NCBI RefSeq assembly: GCF_000471905.2
Contig: NW_006494916.1
Coordinates: forward strand, 1,531,538-1,595,537
Reading direction: 5' to 3'
DNA length: 64,000 nt
Source: Amborella trichopoda
Taxonomy: Eukaryota; Streptophyta; Magnoliopsida; Amborellales; Amborellaceae
A model generated the notes under the pieces. The model saw only the letters and a program-made list of their open reading frames with translations, made no database searches and was not told where the DNA came from. Positions within the stretch are counted from its first letter, which is position 1. Each line of letters starts with the position of its first letter. Below, in pieces: positions 10,966 to 22,796 of this stretch. The position numbers were made by a program, and so were the translations under genes.

Positions 10966-12855
10966 TACTACACCCCTCATAGACACTCAATGAACCACGT
11001 TTTGGGCCCCTTGCATGCTGCCATATTTGTACTACATAAGCACAACAAACTTGGTTATGAAAGCATAAGAGAATATTATACCTGAATTTTGAAGCAGCTC
11101 AAGATTAATGTTGTGTTACCCCCGAGATTTCCTTTAGCTCGTACATAATAATTAGATGCAGGGTTTTCCGCTCAAAACAAAACCATGGTTGAAGTTGAAT
11201 CTTAACATCAGGAATCTCATAAGCAACCATTTGATGGCCACCTTCTATATTGAACTCATTCGCAAAAACCACATAGGAAAATATTATAAAACTGTTGGGT
11301 TGCACCTCACATGGTACCTCATATCCGTGAAAGACATCAAGAGAAAATACCACTATATCAAATATCATCAAAGATACCCTCATTAAAGACAGGATCACGA
11401 TCAAAGATAGTATAACCATATATATTGAAAGATTTCTTGTCAAATATTGGATTCCTTATGAAATCACACCGATCATCCAGGATTTGAAGAAGAAAGTCCC
11501 TACACAATTCCTCATCTATTACTAGGGATGTAATCATGCAGTGAGAAATCACCAAAGCCTCCCCATTATCAATATTGAGCACTACTGGGTCCTCTTCATC
11601 AATTGGCTCATCTTAGATGAGATCACTTTCAAAGGAGTTCTTGCTATCCTCATTATTAAACTTCTTAGAATGGTAAATGAACTTGTGATTCGGCACTGTG
11701 ATGAGTCATGCCTATAGTTAGCAAGTCTCCATTTAAACATGATTTTTTTCAAAAAATCTTTGATTTTTTGGAATCCGTTTAGAACTCTTATTTTTTCGAA
11801 AGATCTTCAAAAAATTGCATTTTTTTTTCAAAACCGCTTTAAATCCTTATTTTATTTTTTTTCAAAAAAACATTTCAAAAAAACTTTTTCCCTATAACTT
11901 TATTTCTTCTTTAACTTAATATTTTTGAATTTTGGGTTAAAGATAAGTTCATTAATAGTGGGAGTAAACTAAAACTATTGATTTAACAAAAAATTCTATC
12001 CAAAAATTCGTAAATGAGTTCCCTTAGAAAAGGTTTACAAAAAAAACAAACAATATATTCCACAAAAAAAGTAATCAAAACAATTGTATATCTCAAAATA
12101 ATAGGTAGAACTAGACGAAAAGTAACCCAACGAAAAATATATTTTTTCTTTAAACCCATAGCGTCTTTATAACGGGCAAGGGAGAGATTCAATAATACTA
12201 AAGATATAGGTAGCTAGGAGTTAGATTCAAATTTGCTTAAGCATTTTGTTTTTTTGTTTTTTATGTATAGAGAAGTTTGATTAATTTCATATCTTACTTT
12301 TTATCTTTTATTTCATTGGTTATACAACATAGAATTTTGAATGGACCACTATTTACATATTTGGGTCTTTGAGTTTTCTTTTAATTAACCGCAATCTTTG
12401 GAAAAAGAATAATCTACCTTGGTTCACTGTTCTTGTGTTTAGTATTGTTGTTGTTTCATTTTATGCCCCAAATAAATCTACGATATGTTTTATGTTGTGA
12501 CAACACTGTAAGTCTTATTGTTAGAGTTATTGAAAGTTTCAACAAAAAATTGTCAAGTATTACTCTAATGACACTCGTAAGGCTATAAACTTATTGTTTA
12601 ATGGCTTTAATATATCTATACAATAGTTGCATATCATAATCCTATATTGTGTTAGATTTACATATCCGATTTTTTCACTATGTTTTTTTGAGCCAAATAT
12701 GAAATATTCACGATTAGATAACTTACTTTATTTTTTGGCGATCCGTATTTTTTACCCGATTTCTTCCTCCGACCTTTTTGAAACAAAATCGATTTATTTC
12801 CAATCTTTTAATCTGCTGATATTCTATCATTCCCCGACTTGCTAAATATGGTCAT
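10966..12855. other. Degenerate interior of the gypsy remnant; no recognisable gene
   Basis: Minus frames at 11105-11443 and 11358-11582 give acidic and hydrophobic protein scraps that may be worn pol sequence. The stretch 11740-12850 is extremely A+T-rich with poly-A/T runs, and I assign nothing to it. It could include an unrelated insertion. Confidence 0.4.
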
Positions 12856-12859
12856 GCTG

Positions 12860-13830
12860 AGCCAAACACTTGTCGCACTTGATGTTACTACCAACACCTT
12901 TTTTGGGTCACCCGACTCCTGAAGAAATACCTTTTTGGTCTAAGGGAACCTTGTTAGTTGGTCATTCTAGCAGTGCAAAATGCTAAACCAGTGTCCATCA
13001 TGCTATGCTTTCTTCCAAAATCACCACCATGGGCTGCTGCCCTATTTCTCTATCATTGTTATCTGCACCCCACCTGTTTGAGGGCCCTTTTTTGCTGAGA
13101 TTCAACTCTCTTTGCAAGGTTATGGACCTCATCAACGGCCGAATATCGATGCAAAACTATCTCATCCTGAATTGATTGGTGCAATCTATTCACATGCTTG
13201 GCAATGGACTGCTCTTCTCTATCACATCACTATGAGTAGTCAAAAGGTGAAACTCATCTGTATACTCATCCACCGACCTATTTCCTTGGCACAACACATG
13301 TCTTTTGATATAAAGGCTATTATTCTTAGGAATATATTTTTTTCCTCATATTTTTCTTCATCTTCTCCCATGACACAATTTTAGATTTTTCCATTCTTTT
13401 TTGGCTTATTCTCAGTTGTTCCTACCATACCTAAGCAATTTTCTTCAATTTAATAGCAATAATTTTAACTGTGTTATTCTCTGGCACATTCTTGTAATTA
13501 AAGACCTTCTCTATTGTGTCTAACTAGTCTATAAAGTTGTCGAGCTTTGACTTTCCCTCATAATCAGGAATGTTGACTTTTAGAACTATGGATTTTGAGT
13601 GTCGCCTATATCTCTAATAATATTCCTCTTCACTTGACTGATCATGCAGAGAACGATAATGAAAAAGGTTATACTCAACATCTCGGATGGACAAAAAGTC
13701 ATCTCGCCTATGATTGATGCATGCTAGCTGCCTTGTAGGTTCTTGAACTTGTCGTCTTGTCATCCATTATCTCTTGATTCTGCACATCATGAGGTGGATT
13801 CATATGAATAGCCCTGCCTCGACCTTTTCT
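12860..13830 (-). pseudogene. Gypsy gag pseudogene
   Basis: In minus frames I read W-L-D-T-I-E-K-V-F-N-Y-K-N-V-P-E-N-N, V-K-I-I-A-I-K-L, then D-E-Y-T-D-E-F-H-L-L, then H-V-N-R-L-H-Q-S-I-Q-D-E-I and A-V-D-E-V-H-N-L-A-K-R-V-E. This is the classic order of plant Ty3/gypsy Gag (capsid retrotransposon-gag domain). A zinc-knuckle-like remnant ends in C-D-K-C. Frameshifts and stops are frequent, so it is non-functional. Confidence 0.75.
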
Positions 13831-13869
13831 TGATGCAATAGTTCCACCAAAATCACAAAATCTAGGCAG

Positions 13870-14474
13870 AGAACCAATAAAGAATTATCTTAAACGAGCA
13901 AGTTCTAGGTCGATTTGATAAACTTTAGTTTAAAATTAGTAAACCCTATGCTTGACTGTAGATTCTGAGTTTTGGCATTGAAGAAAAACTAGGTTCTAAT
14001 AGAAATTGATACATTGAAATAGAGAAAGTAGGTAAAAAAGTTCACTAAACCATAAAAATATGTCAGATTCGAATGAATTTGACTTTCCTTGCACACACAA
14101 AAAAGAAAAAAGAAAAAAAAAGGAACAAAAAGTCATAGATAGGGCTTGCTGAACTATTTACAACTTGTTTTACTGTTCACGCTCCGAAAGTATAAGAAAT
14201 CCAAACACCCTAGGCCTTTTTATTACATTATAGCAAAGAAAGACCAAAACTACCTCTATTTAAGTTAAATTATTATAAAAATAACCCATAAATCCCTTCA
14301 CTTAAATTAAAGCACAAAAGGTCCCTAAACTGTAATTAAAACAATGGAAAAACTAAAATACTGTAAAAAGAAAACTGAATTTTGAAGGTACTTATTAGGT
14401 CAAAGGATGGATTGATCTGGTCGAGAGGCTCATGAGAACTATCTTGACTATTCAAAGGACCGTCCAGTGCATCA
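13870..14474 (-). repeat. 5' LTR of the gypsy remnant
   Basis: The segment is homologous to 10165-10676 and to the solo copy near 33784-34170. On the minus strand it starts TGATGCACTGGACGG. The inner boundary (towards gag) is estimated. The complete remnant with both LTRs spans about 10165-14474, far shorter than an intact gypsy element because pol is mostly deleted. Confidence 0.55.
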
Positions 14475-14563
14475 AGAATGTTGTATGGATATTTTCGTTG
14501 GTTCAAATAGGACCGTCCAGTGCATCAAGAATGTTGTATGAATATTTTCGTTGGTTCAAATAG
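14458..14563. repeat. 53-bp tandem duplication
   Basis: Two nearly identical 53-bp units (14458-14510 and 14511-14563) begin GACCGTCCAGTGCATC. They straddle the outer end of the gypsy LTR. The homologous locus near 34157-34190 has one unit, so the duplication is recent. Confidence 0.85.
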
Positions 14564-15262
14564 GAGAGAGAGAGAGAAAGAGAGAGCAATACAAGTGTGC
14601 GAAAAATAAAAAACCAAGCAATTGTGAGAAAATAGAGACTCACTTAAAAATAAAAATGAAAACTGGATTTGAAAATTAGAGAGACAAAGATATGGAACTT
14701 GTTGTGCACTGAATCCTTACAAATAAGAACAACTCACATCTGAAATATCTGTGGAAGCTTCATCGATTGAACATGCCTTTGACAGTAAAACAATGCGTGA
14801 CTGAAAGAGCTAATGAACTAGGACAAGGCTCTAATACGACGTGAAAAAAGAATTTCTGTCATCAACTTGTTGGAGATACAGAAAATGAAAGAAAATGTGT
14901 TAATATAGCCTGTCTGATCAAGGAAAGATCTTTCTATCTAGTATAGCCTGTGTAATATAAAATAAAGGAAATAAAATTTACACGCATAGGGTGGTCATCC
15001 CCTAGTGTGTGGGACATCCACTATGAAGTTATGAGTCTCGGGTTTCCATGAAGAGACTCTTAGTGTCCATTAATTTATATAATTGTACAAGCTTTTGTTA
15101 TATAGACAAATAACATATGACAATAATAGAAATAAATCATAGACACCTAAATTTTACCTAGACTTACTATAAAATGCAAGATATTATACCTACCCTTCCC
15201 ATACACACTGATTACAATATATATATCATCCATGATAACCTTATAGGTCATATACATTTTTT
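14564..15262 (-). repeat. Copia-type LTR and leader remnant (PBS-like site near 14833)
   Basis: GGCTCTAATACGA at 14829-14841 is the reverse complement of a worn initiator-Met primer-binding site (TGGTATCAGAGCC). The region 14570-14890 is homologous to 34200-34500. The block after about 15028 (GAGACTCTTAGTGTCC) recurs at 36364, 40465 and 50067 as LTR-like sequence. I cannot set exact ends. Confidence 0.45.
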
Positions 15263-16363
15263 TTAACACCAAAGAAATGCTCCAATGGATGATTTAGGAA
15301 AACAAGATGTCTCTAGCCTTCCCTGAATTCACTAGATTTGTTTTCCTGTGTTTCTCATCAGATTGGTTACCTGTCATTATTGGCATTGTTATCTTGCTTT
15401 GTTACTATAAGAAGTCATCGATCTTTATCATCATCATCATCATTAGAGCCTTTTTCCAACTATCTGGGGTCAACTACACAAGTCTTGAACCATCGTTCTA
15501 TTCTATCAAGGACCATACCCTCAGTGAAGCCACAAGTCCCCATATCTTTTCTCAATATATCCAACCATGTCCTTTTGGGCCAAACCTCTTCCCTTTTTGA
15601 GCCGTCCAATTGAACTGACTCACACCTCCTAATAAGTGCTATACTCACTAGTGTTCCATTAGTATAGTAACCCACCTATATCAACAATTAAAATTTCAAA
15701 TATATAAATTGTCTATACTCGCTAGTATCCCATGTAACATTTAAGGGATTGTATTATATAAGATCTATTATCTTTATTACAAGGAGTTCACAGATGCTAC
15801 TACCGTTAGATGTCAAATTGGATGCATTGGTGTGTGTGACAAAGTTGGAGAATGTTTATTTAATTTTGAGTCTAGTCAATGACACATTCATAGCCACCAA
15901 ATTTGAAATCTCATGGACAAGAACGTTTGCTATCTTATATTAATAGTAAATGGTCTTTTGTGTACTTTTCCAACATTTAATGCCAGTTCCTTACAATTGG
16001 AACTTAGCTTTAAGTGACAAACTCATTGTTCGTTCTCTAGGGTAATGAAAATTAGGAACAAAGGAGACTAAACGGGTAGACCAACACAAGGAAAGTTTCC
16101 TGACAGTTTATCATTATTGAGATTATTATCAAAACTAAGATATGTCCATTGAAACTTCATGGCCACCCTAATCTTTCCCAAGAAAATCTTATTTCCGTAA
16201 AAGCGAACTTCATCAACTACTCGGCTTAGCAATTGGAACCAAGATGAGTCTTGTCTGGACAGTCCCAAAAGTCGTGAGGAAGTTTTGGGTTGTTTTCGTA
16301 ATTAGTTGGCGAGAGGAACTACCCGAGCCCATGAATAGCAGAGTGGACCAAATATTGTGGTTT
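15263..16363. repeat. Composite repeat R1, copy 1, left part
   Basis: This is homologous to 40600-41228 plus 42980-43390 and to 50230-51060 (shared blocks CACTAGTGTTCCATTAGTAT, GGAACTTAGCTTTAAGTGAC, TAGTTGGCGAGAGGAACTA). It holds the RTE LINE fragment listed separately. The unit is non-coding apart from that. Confidence 0.7.
15419..15690 (-). pseudogene. RTE-type LINE 3' fragment, copy 1
   Basis: The minus frame at 15460-15675 contains R-R-C-E-S-V-Q-L-D-G, P-K-R-T-W-L-D-I-L-R-K-D-M and L-D-R-I-E-R-W. This is the conserved C-terminus of plant RTE-clade LINE proteins. The (ATC)n run at 15427-15445 is the typical RTE 3' tail. Homologous fragments lie at 40750-40990 and 50390-50640, all inside the larger repeat R1. 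Confidence 0.8.
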
Positions 16364-17028
16364 TTTTTTTTTGGGAAAATATCCTATTATCCCCTATGTT
16401 TAACTTCTATATCTCATCAGACCCAAGAATTGAAAATATTACTTTTAAGAAAAATGACTTCATCTTTTTTATCTTCCAACCCCCTAAACCCTTTTGATCA
16501 TGTATTATTGACCTCAACAACTTATGAAATGACTTTATATCTCTCTCTCTCTAAAACTCCATATCTCTCTCACATCATCGTCTCTCTCTCTCAAAACTCC
16601 ATCTCTCTCTAAAACCCAAACTCCATCTCTCTCTCTCACATCATCGTCTCTCTCTCTCAAAACTCCATCTCTCTCCCTAAAACTCAAACTCCATCTCTCT
16701 CTAAAACCCAAACTCCATCTTTCTCTCTCTGAAACTCCATCTCTCTCTTACACATAAGAAGGAGTGGTCGTGTTCGAGCTCAAGCTAAACCCCTTGGCTG
16801 GTAAACTCACCGAGAAGCGAAGAGAGATATGGAGTTTTAGAGAGAGAGGTGGAGTTTGAATAGGGCATCATTTTAGTATTTGTTTGGGTAAAAAATTTAT
16901 GGTCAAAAGGGTCCAGGGGGTTGTAAGATAGAAAAGATGGAGGCCTTTTGCTTACAAGTAATATTTTCAATTCTTGAGTCTCATGAGATATGGAAGTTAA
17001 AATAGAAGATAAGAAGATATTTTCCCCT
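16364..17028. mobile_element. Fold-back (long-TIR) element FB1 with CT-rich core
   Basis: The left arm, from GGGAAAATATCCTATTATCC to about 16510, is the inverted complement of the right arm, about 16895 to TATTTTCCCC near 17024; the arms are about 130 bp with scattered mismatches. The core is a minisatellite of CTCTCTAAAACTCCAT units. It interrupts repeat R1, which is continuous at 43380. Open frames inside it are not genes. Confidence 0.75.
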
Positions 17029-17306
17029 TTTTTTTATTATTTTTTCTATAAGAGTACTTACTTTTTATTGACTAAATGAGAATTACAACTCATATCTCAA
17101 AGCTTTATAGATGACACAATCAAAGAATCCAAACCGGCTCCTTTCTTCACCAAAACATCTGCCAACTCATTCACTTCTCTATAGACACGATGAAAGCTTA
17201 ATGACCAAGATGATGTTAGCTCCATAACGTGCAGCCAGAATGATTTGAGACACCATTTGGTCTTGATATCCTATTATGCTAGTTAGTAGCATCGAGAGGA
17301 TCACCT

Positions 17307-17564
17307 TCAATCATCTACATCTCTCCAAGGCATCTTTCCTTCCGGATTAAAATTCCTTGCACAATAGTAGCAATGCCCCACGGGGCCAGCATAATAGAAG
17401 ATAATGGACCCGTCACCATCTCTATAAACTCCTCCAACCCCTGCCCTACTCGGGTTACCTAGAAAAGATCCATCAAAATTTAATTTGAAGCATCCTATAA
17501 TAGGTGGTTGCCATAAACTTTTTGGTCTAAACTTTATGAAATGAAGAGAAATCAAATTTGCCAA
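17307..17564 (-). pseudogene. LINE RNase H-like domain fragment
   Basis: The frame includes P-P-I-I-G-C-F-K-L-N-F-D-G-S, then A-G-V-G-G-V-Y-R-D. This is the start of the RNase H-like (RVT_3) domain that follows the reverse transcriptase in many plant LINEs, with the first catalytic Asp in N-F-D-G-S. The rest of the domain is lost to frameshift. Confidence 0.75.
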
Positions 17565-18818
17565 ATTTATAACAATGTCAAGTTTTGATATCCCATTACC
17601 TTTTTTTGTGACACTAACCTAGCTCCAACTGTATGTAAGATCCTATCTTCAATCCCTTAAATTTCCAACGAAATTTCATTAAACGTCCTTTTATTCCTTT
17701 CCAACCATAACTCCCAAATTATAGCTCCGGTAAAAATGTCCCAAATCATCACACCGATTTTGGGAAAACCACTGAGCTTGAGATAATTTAGAATGCTCTT
17801 ATGAGAATTTGAAATCATCAACATAACACCAACTTTTTGCATTGTCTAGCACCAATGTGATAATATAAGGGACAATGAAGAAACAAACGAGAAACAAATT
17901 CTTCATCCTTTTTGCGAAGGAGACATACATTGAGCAAAATTTTCCCCTCTTTGAAGGTTGTTTTTAATTGGAATTTTACCTTGTAACATCACCCAGATAA
18001 AATCCTACACCTTGTGAGGTATCTTTTATATCCATATCTCTCTCAACTCCTGTTGATTTAATCTCAGACGATTATGGAACAGAGGAGTAGGCTGACTTTA
18101 TTGAAAAAATACCATCAAACTCTTCCTCCCATATAACCTCGTCATAACTTGAAGTTGAGTTTTTGCACATTTGCAAGCAAACTCAGCCAATTAGACAACT
18201 GATTAAACACCAATTGAGGTATACGATTATAGGTGCATGCAATATTCCAAAAAATATAATTCCTATCAACCTCTCCCTTACCTTTGCCATTGGATGACAG
18301 TAGCTGGGAAACAAATAAGGAAAAGATTATTTGAAAGAAGCTTTAGAAGCCCACTTTTGGTATAAAAAAAAATGTTGTCCCCGTTCCCACCGACCATCTT
18401 ATACGTCTAAGCATGAAAGATCGCATAGAAAGAATATATTTCCAAACATGGGATTGTCGTAAGCCACCTCTACACCTAGCAATACACTAATTTTGCCATA
18501 CTTTGCAACCAAGATCTCTTTCCAAAAATGATTTTCCTGATTCAGAGAATGCCACCACCATTTAGCAACTCAAGACTGTTTCATTAGCTTGAGTTTCCTA
18601 ATACCCAATCCACCTTTTCTTTTAGGTGTACACACACCCTTTCCTAGCTCACCAGATGTAGCTTCTTCTTACTTTTATAACCCCATAAGAAGTTCCTCAT
18701 GAGTTATTCAATCTTTTTTATAATATCTGAAGACATCACTGACAACGACATTGGATAAATGGACAGATTAGAATGGGAAGACTTAATTAACGTAATTTTG
18801 CCCCCAAGAGATAAATTT

Positions 18819-19520
18819 TTAGCCTACATTGGCTATCTGCACTATAGGGTCCCAAACCTCCTTTGTCAATCTAGAATCATAAATGGGCATTCCTAAATAT
18901 GTAATAGGGTAGGATTTAACTCTACAGTTCATCACCATAGCTAACAAATTAAGCACATTGATATTGCATCCTACCCCAACACTTGAAGTTTTGGCGAAAT
19001 TCACCTCCCATGTCAGAGTATCGTAATAACCTCCTAATATGTATTATTTGTTCTATTTGAGGCCACTAAACATAATAATATCATCTGCATATTAAAGACG
19101 AGAGACACACGAAGCATTTCAACTCACTTGAAAGCCTTGAAAACAATCCTTCCCTTCCACATTTCTTAACATAAGGCTAAAGGCTTCTCCCACAAGAGTA
19201 AACAAGAAAGGTGAAAGGGGATTCCCTTGCCTATTTCCTCTTGAAGCTTGAAAGAAACCTTTAGGACTGCCATTTACTAAGATGGTAAAGTGGGCTAAAG
19301 ACAAACATCTATTAATTCATTTCCTCCACATATTCCGAAAGCCCATACAAAGAGGAATCTCATCTAGAACTTTCCATTCCATTCGATCATAAGCTTTCTC
19401 CATATCTAATTTGATGAAAACCCCTGATTGTCCACTAAGATTCCATATATGAATACATTCTTGCGCAATCAAGACCTCATCCATTATCATTTCTTCCACT
19501 AATAAAACTAGATTGGGTCC
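18819..19520 (-). pseudogene. LINE reverse-transcriptase core
   Basis: Three frames cover the palm. 19317-19499 has F-I-K-L-D-M-E-K-A-Y-D-R-M-E-W (motif A). 19119-19304 has G-N-R-Q-G-N-P-L-S-P-F-L-F (motif B). A gap frame at about 19060-19100 has Y-A-D-D-I-I-M-F (the catalytic YADD). 18819-19004 has Y-L-G-M-P-I-Y. Frameshifts separate them. The motif order and spacing are those of L1-type reverse transcriptases. Confidence 0.8.
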
Positions 19521-20194
19521 CTAATATAATGAGATGTAACACCCGTTTCAACCTTTTAGCCAATACCTTCGATATGATTTTATGTAAGCTAGTCAACGGA
19601 CTGATCAGTCTGATATCCCCAATTCTCTCAATAGAAGATTTTTGGGGATTAAGGCAATAAAAGTGGAGTTAACACTTCTGTTCAAAATACCCTAATCTAG
19701 AAATTCATTCACCATTACTAACAATTCATATTTCACTAGCGACCAAAATCTATGGGAAAACACCAAGGAAATGCAATCCGGCCTAGGTGCCTTATCACCT
19801 AGCAGTACAAAGATTGCTTTATGAACTTCCTCCAAATTCCCGTTCCTTTCAAATCCCTAGCCACATCTTGAGGCAACATTTTAAAAGGAACCCCCTCATG
19901 CCGCACTTGGAAAGGAAGTTAAGAGGAAAAGGTCCTCTTGAAATGGTTTACAAACTACATCTCCTAAGATTCAACATCCTCCTCATTCACCCCTTGAAAT
20001 TTAATATTGAATATATCGTTTTGTCTTTGCCTAGCATTAACAATAGCATTAAAGTACTTAGTATTCCTATTACTCTCCTTAAACCACTTCACTCTAGACC
20101 TTTGTTTCTAGTATATTTCATCAATTCTCATCAAATCATGAAGTGAGTAAATAAAATCTGCCCTCTCTCCTACCACTTATGCCGAAATTTGACT

Positions 20195-21050
20195 TTACTC
20201 TTGAATAAATGGACGAGGGAATGATTTTATTTGATAATAAATGCACCACCCAAACTGTGCATGGGAGTTCACTACTTTTAATGTAGTTTTCAACTTTTGT
20301 AGGTCATTCATCTATACATAAGGAATAACAAATAAAAATGTGACTTTTTAATTTCTCTATGCTCTAATTTTTCCTTCAAAATTTCTTAATTTTCGCCTTC
20401 TCTTTTCGTCACTCTTAACACTCTAACCTGAAAGCTTTTGTTTTGGATATCACTTTCACTTCCTAGATAAATTCAATGATGAAGTTGCCATAAAAAAAGA
20501 TCTCCTGAAAAATCTCCTTGTTTATCCTAATATTAATACAAGGAAAGTATTATTACGAAGAAATAGGATTTAAAAAATTAATTAATATATAGAAAGGGCC
20601 TTGTTATGCTGATTTTGCATGTCAAAATAGGAACTATAGAAAAAATGAATTTCTATCGTACTATTCGGCTAAATGTTATTAGATTTGCTGCGCTTTTGGC
20701 CAAGATTGAAACGAAGGGAAGCTGTGGTGCATCCGCTACGGTCTGCTTTGGCCCGCTTCGGGTTAGAGTCGCTCTCTTCGGTTGAAGCATAAAATTATCG
20801 TTTTAATTATTTTTTTTATTTTGAACTCTTTATTTTAAATTTTTTTATTATTATCTTAATACTTTCTTTATATTCATTTTTTTAACAAAAACAATTATTG
20901 TCCTTTCGAACAAAGCAAAAAAAAAGGCTCCAAAGCGAATCTAACAACATTGATTTGGCTCCTTTGAAAAAAGAAAATCACAATAATAAATTAGAAAATG
21001 CTAGAGAAGAAAATTAAACCGCCACAAAACTAACATTGAATGACGAAAAG
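20195..21050. repeat. Composite repeat R1, copy 1, middle part
   Basis: This is homologous to 43385-44280 and, in pieces, to 51065-51370 and 52140-52730. A TTCGGC/GCTTCGG-rich patch at 20690-20790 recurs in all copies. It has no coding capacity. Confidence 0.7.
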
Positions 21051-21059
21051 TTAAATGAG

Positions 21060-21736
21060 GGGAAAATTATAAAAAACCCCCCAAAATATATTTTTATGCA
21101 ACTTACCCCCCAGCTAGCTTTTGCTCTCAACTTTTTCCAAAAAACAAACTTTTTATGCAAATACCCCTCAAGGGAAAAAGTTCATTTTTCTAGACAAAAA
21201 TGCCCTCTCGTAGCACGTTGCCAGAGCGCTATTAAACAGCGCCGAAGCCCCATCATAGGGGCTCCAGCACTGTGTAAGAGCATTCTGGCAGTGTAACACC
21301 ACGCTCTGGCAGTGCGTAATTGCACTCTGGCAGTGTAACACAACGCTCAGGCACTATGCGCTCCGGCAGTGGAGCATTCTGAGTCACAGGGCTCTGGTAC
21401 TGTATAAGTGCGCTCCGACAATGTGATACGCGCTCCGGCACTGCGTAAGTGCGCTCCGGCACTGCGTAAGTGCGCTCCGACAATGTAACACAGCTCTTCG
21501 GCACTGTGTTTGTGTGCTCTGGCAGTGGAACATTCTGAGTCACAGGGCTCCAACACTGTTTAAGTACTCTCCGGCAGTATATTATGTGAAGAAATTATCG
21601 TCTAGAAAAATGAACTTTTTCCCTTGGGGGGTATTTGTATAAAAAGTTTATTTTTTGGAAAAAATTGAGAGCAAAAGTTAGCTTGGGATAATTTGCATAA
21701 AAAGTATATTTTGAGTTTTTTTTTTATAATTTTCCC
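21060..21736. mobile_element. Fold-back element FB2 with G+C-richer minisatellite core
   Basis: Inverted arms of about 140 bp (left 21060-21195, right 21598-21736) share GGGGAAAATTATAAAAAAC and GAAAAAGTTCATTTTTCTAG in opposite orientation. The 310-bp core (about 21255-21575) is a tandem array of roughly 20-40-bp units such as GCTCCGGCACTGCGTAAGTG. Flanks TTAAATGAG (21051-21059) and TTAAATAAA (21737-21745) fit a worn 8-9-bp target duplication. The homologous unfilled site is near 44280 (AAGTTAAGTAAAG). Confidence 0.75.
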
Positions 21737-21939
21737 TTAAATAAAATAAGAAGTATTATCTTTCCAGTCAAATCTTTTAGAAATTACCTTACAATCTAAT
21801 CATTCATCAAGAACATTGTCCAACACATGTGCCAATTACTATTCGTACAATATGAACAATGCTTATAAACTGTAAAAACTTCAAAAAAAGAAGAAAAGTG
21901 GTACATACTTAGGTTCCTTGAAAGGAGATATCTGAGATT
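21737..21939. repeat. Composite repeat R1, copy 1, continuing to the copia insertion site
   Basis: This is homologous to 44285-44495 and 52730-52935. It continues after the copia element at 28421. Confidence 0.7.
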
Positions 21940-21944
21940 GAGTT

Positions 21945-22139
21945 AAAGAATTTTAGAGAGAGAAAGAAACTTTTGAGAAGATAATTGTGCCACACATTAA
22001 TTTCTTGTGGTGGTTCTTTCATTGTATATATGATGGTAATACAATAGTATGATCTTGTTACCTTCTACAATGGCATTATTTCATTATACACTTTCCTATC
22101 TTGCTACATTCTACAATGGTAATATCTTATTTCTATGAC
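21945..22139 (-). repeat. 3' LTR of the copia element
   Basis: It is about 195 bp and is homologous to 28179-28420, lacking roughly 50 bp present there. Just inside it, a minus-strand polypurine tract (TTTGAGGGGGAGT) at 22140-22155 marks the boundary. Confidence 0.8.
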
Positions 22140-22795
22140 TCCCCCTCAAACTTGGCTGGGGAGGAATTTGGAGCTCGAGTTTGAAGCAAAGATCTCGAAA
22201 AACATCTCGTGGCAAAGGCTTGAGGAAGGTTTCAGCTACTTGATTATGAAAAGAAACAAAACGAGTGATAAGTAATCCAAGAGTAACCTTTGCACATAAA
22301 AAATGATAGTCTAACTCAATATGCTTTGTCAGTGCATGAAAAACAAGATTAACTGTCATGTAGAGAGCACTAATATTGTCATAAAAAAGTGTTGGTGGCT
22401 GAGGAAGAGGCAACTCAATATCTCGAAGAATAAAAGAAAATCATATCAAATCTGTAGCAGTTGATGCCATCGAACGGTATTCCACTTCAGCACTAGAATG
22501 AGTCACAATTGATTGTTTCTTACCACTTCAAGATATGAAGTTGGAACCAAGATAAGTGCAGAAACCAGTGGTTGAATGATGAGTGGTTGGACATCCAGCC
22601 CAATCTGCATCAGAGAAGGCATATAACTCAAGGGAACTAGCAAATAAGATTCTTATACCACATGATTGTGTACTATTGAGACAACAAATAATTCGCTTAA
22701 CTGCCTCAAAATGTGCAATTGTAGGGGCATGCATAAATTGACATACTATATTAACACTATAGGAAAGGTTTGGTCGTGTTATGATAATGTATTAA
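22111..22795 (-). pseudogene. Copia RNase H region (outer element)
   Basis: Frames carry T-R-P-N-L-S-Y-S-V-N-I-V-C-Q-F-M-H-A-P-T, A-F-S-D-A-D-W-A-G-C-P, S-T-T-G-F-C-T-Y-L-G-S-N, L-F-Y-D-N-I-S-A and K-H-I-E-L-D-Y-H-F. This is the standard copia RT-tail and RNase H. Stops separate the pieces. The Asp of D-A-D-W-A-G is preserved. Confidence 0.85.
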
Positions 22796-22796
22796 A

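Larger units (their letters stand above)
17040..20190 (-). mobile_element. L1-type LINE with RNase H, degenerate
   Basis: On the minus strand the order is a reverse-transcriptase N-terminal part, fingers and palm, a downstream W-E-L-W-L-E-R-N-K-R-T-F region, and an RNase H-like domain, ending in an A-rich tail (T-rich on the plus strand at 17028-17050). The endonuclease is missing, so the copy is 5'-truncated. Multiple stops and frameshifts show it is inactive. It interrupts repeat R1 next to FB1; I could not define the target duplication. Confidence 0.8.

Noticed and set aside
11980..12850. Possible organelle-derived DNA (Lys-rich, A+T-rich frames)
   Set aside because: The protein style faintly recalled plastid genes, but I could not match any specific gene; the base composition alone explains it.
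15307..15613. Plus-strand frames (97 and 91 residues) with I-I-I-I-I-I or S-S-S-S-S runs
   Set aside because: They are antisense to an RTE-type LINE fragment, and the runs are its ATC 3' tail.
16244..16970. Open frames of 61-122 residues rich in Ser/Leu/Pro
   Set aside because: They lie in the inverted arms and CT-rich core of the fold-back element FB1.
21253..21556. Tandem repeat proteins (R-S-A-G-A / P-E-R type), and a possible CRISPR-like array
   Set aside because: Repeats are degenerate, contiguous and bounded by inverted arms in plant DNA; there are no unique spacers, and the frames reflect the minisatellite.
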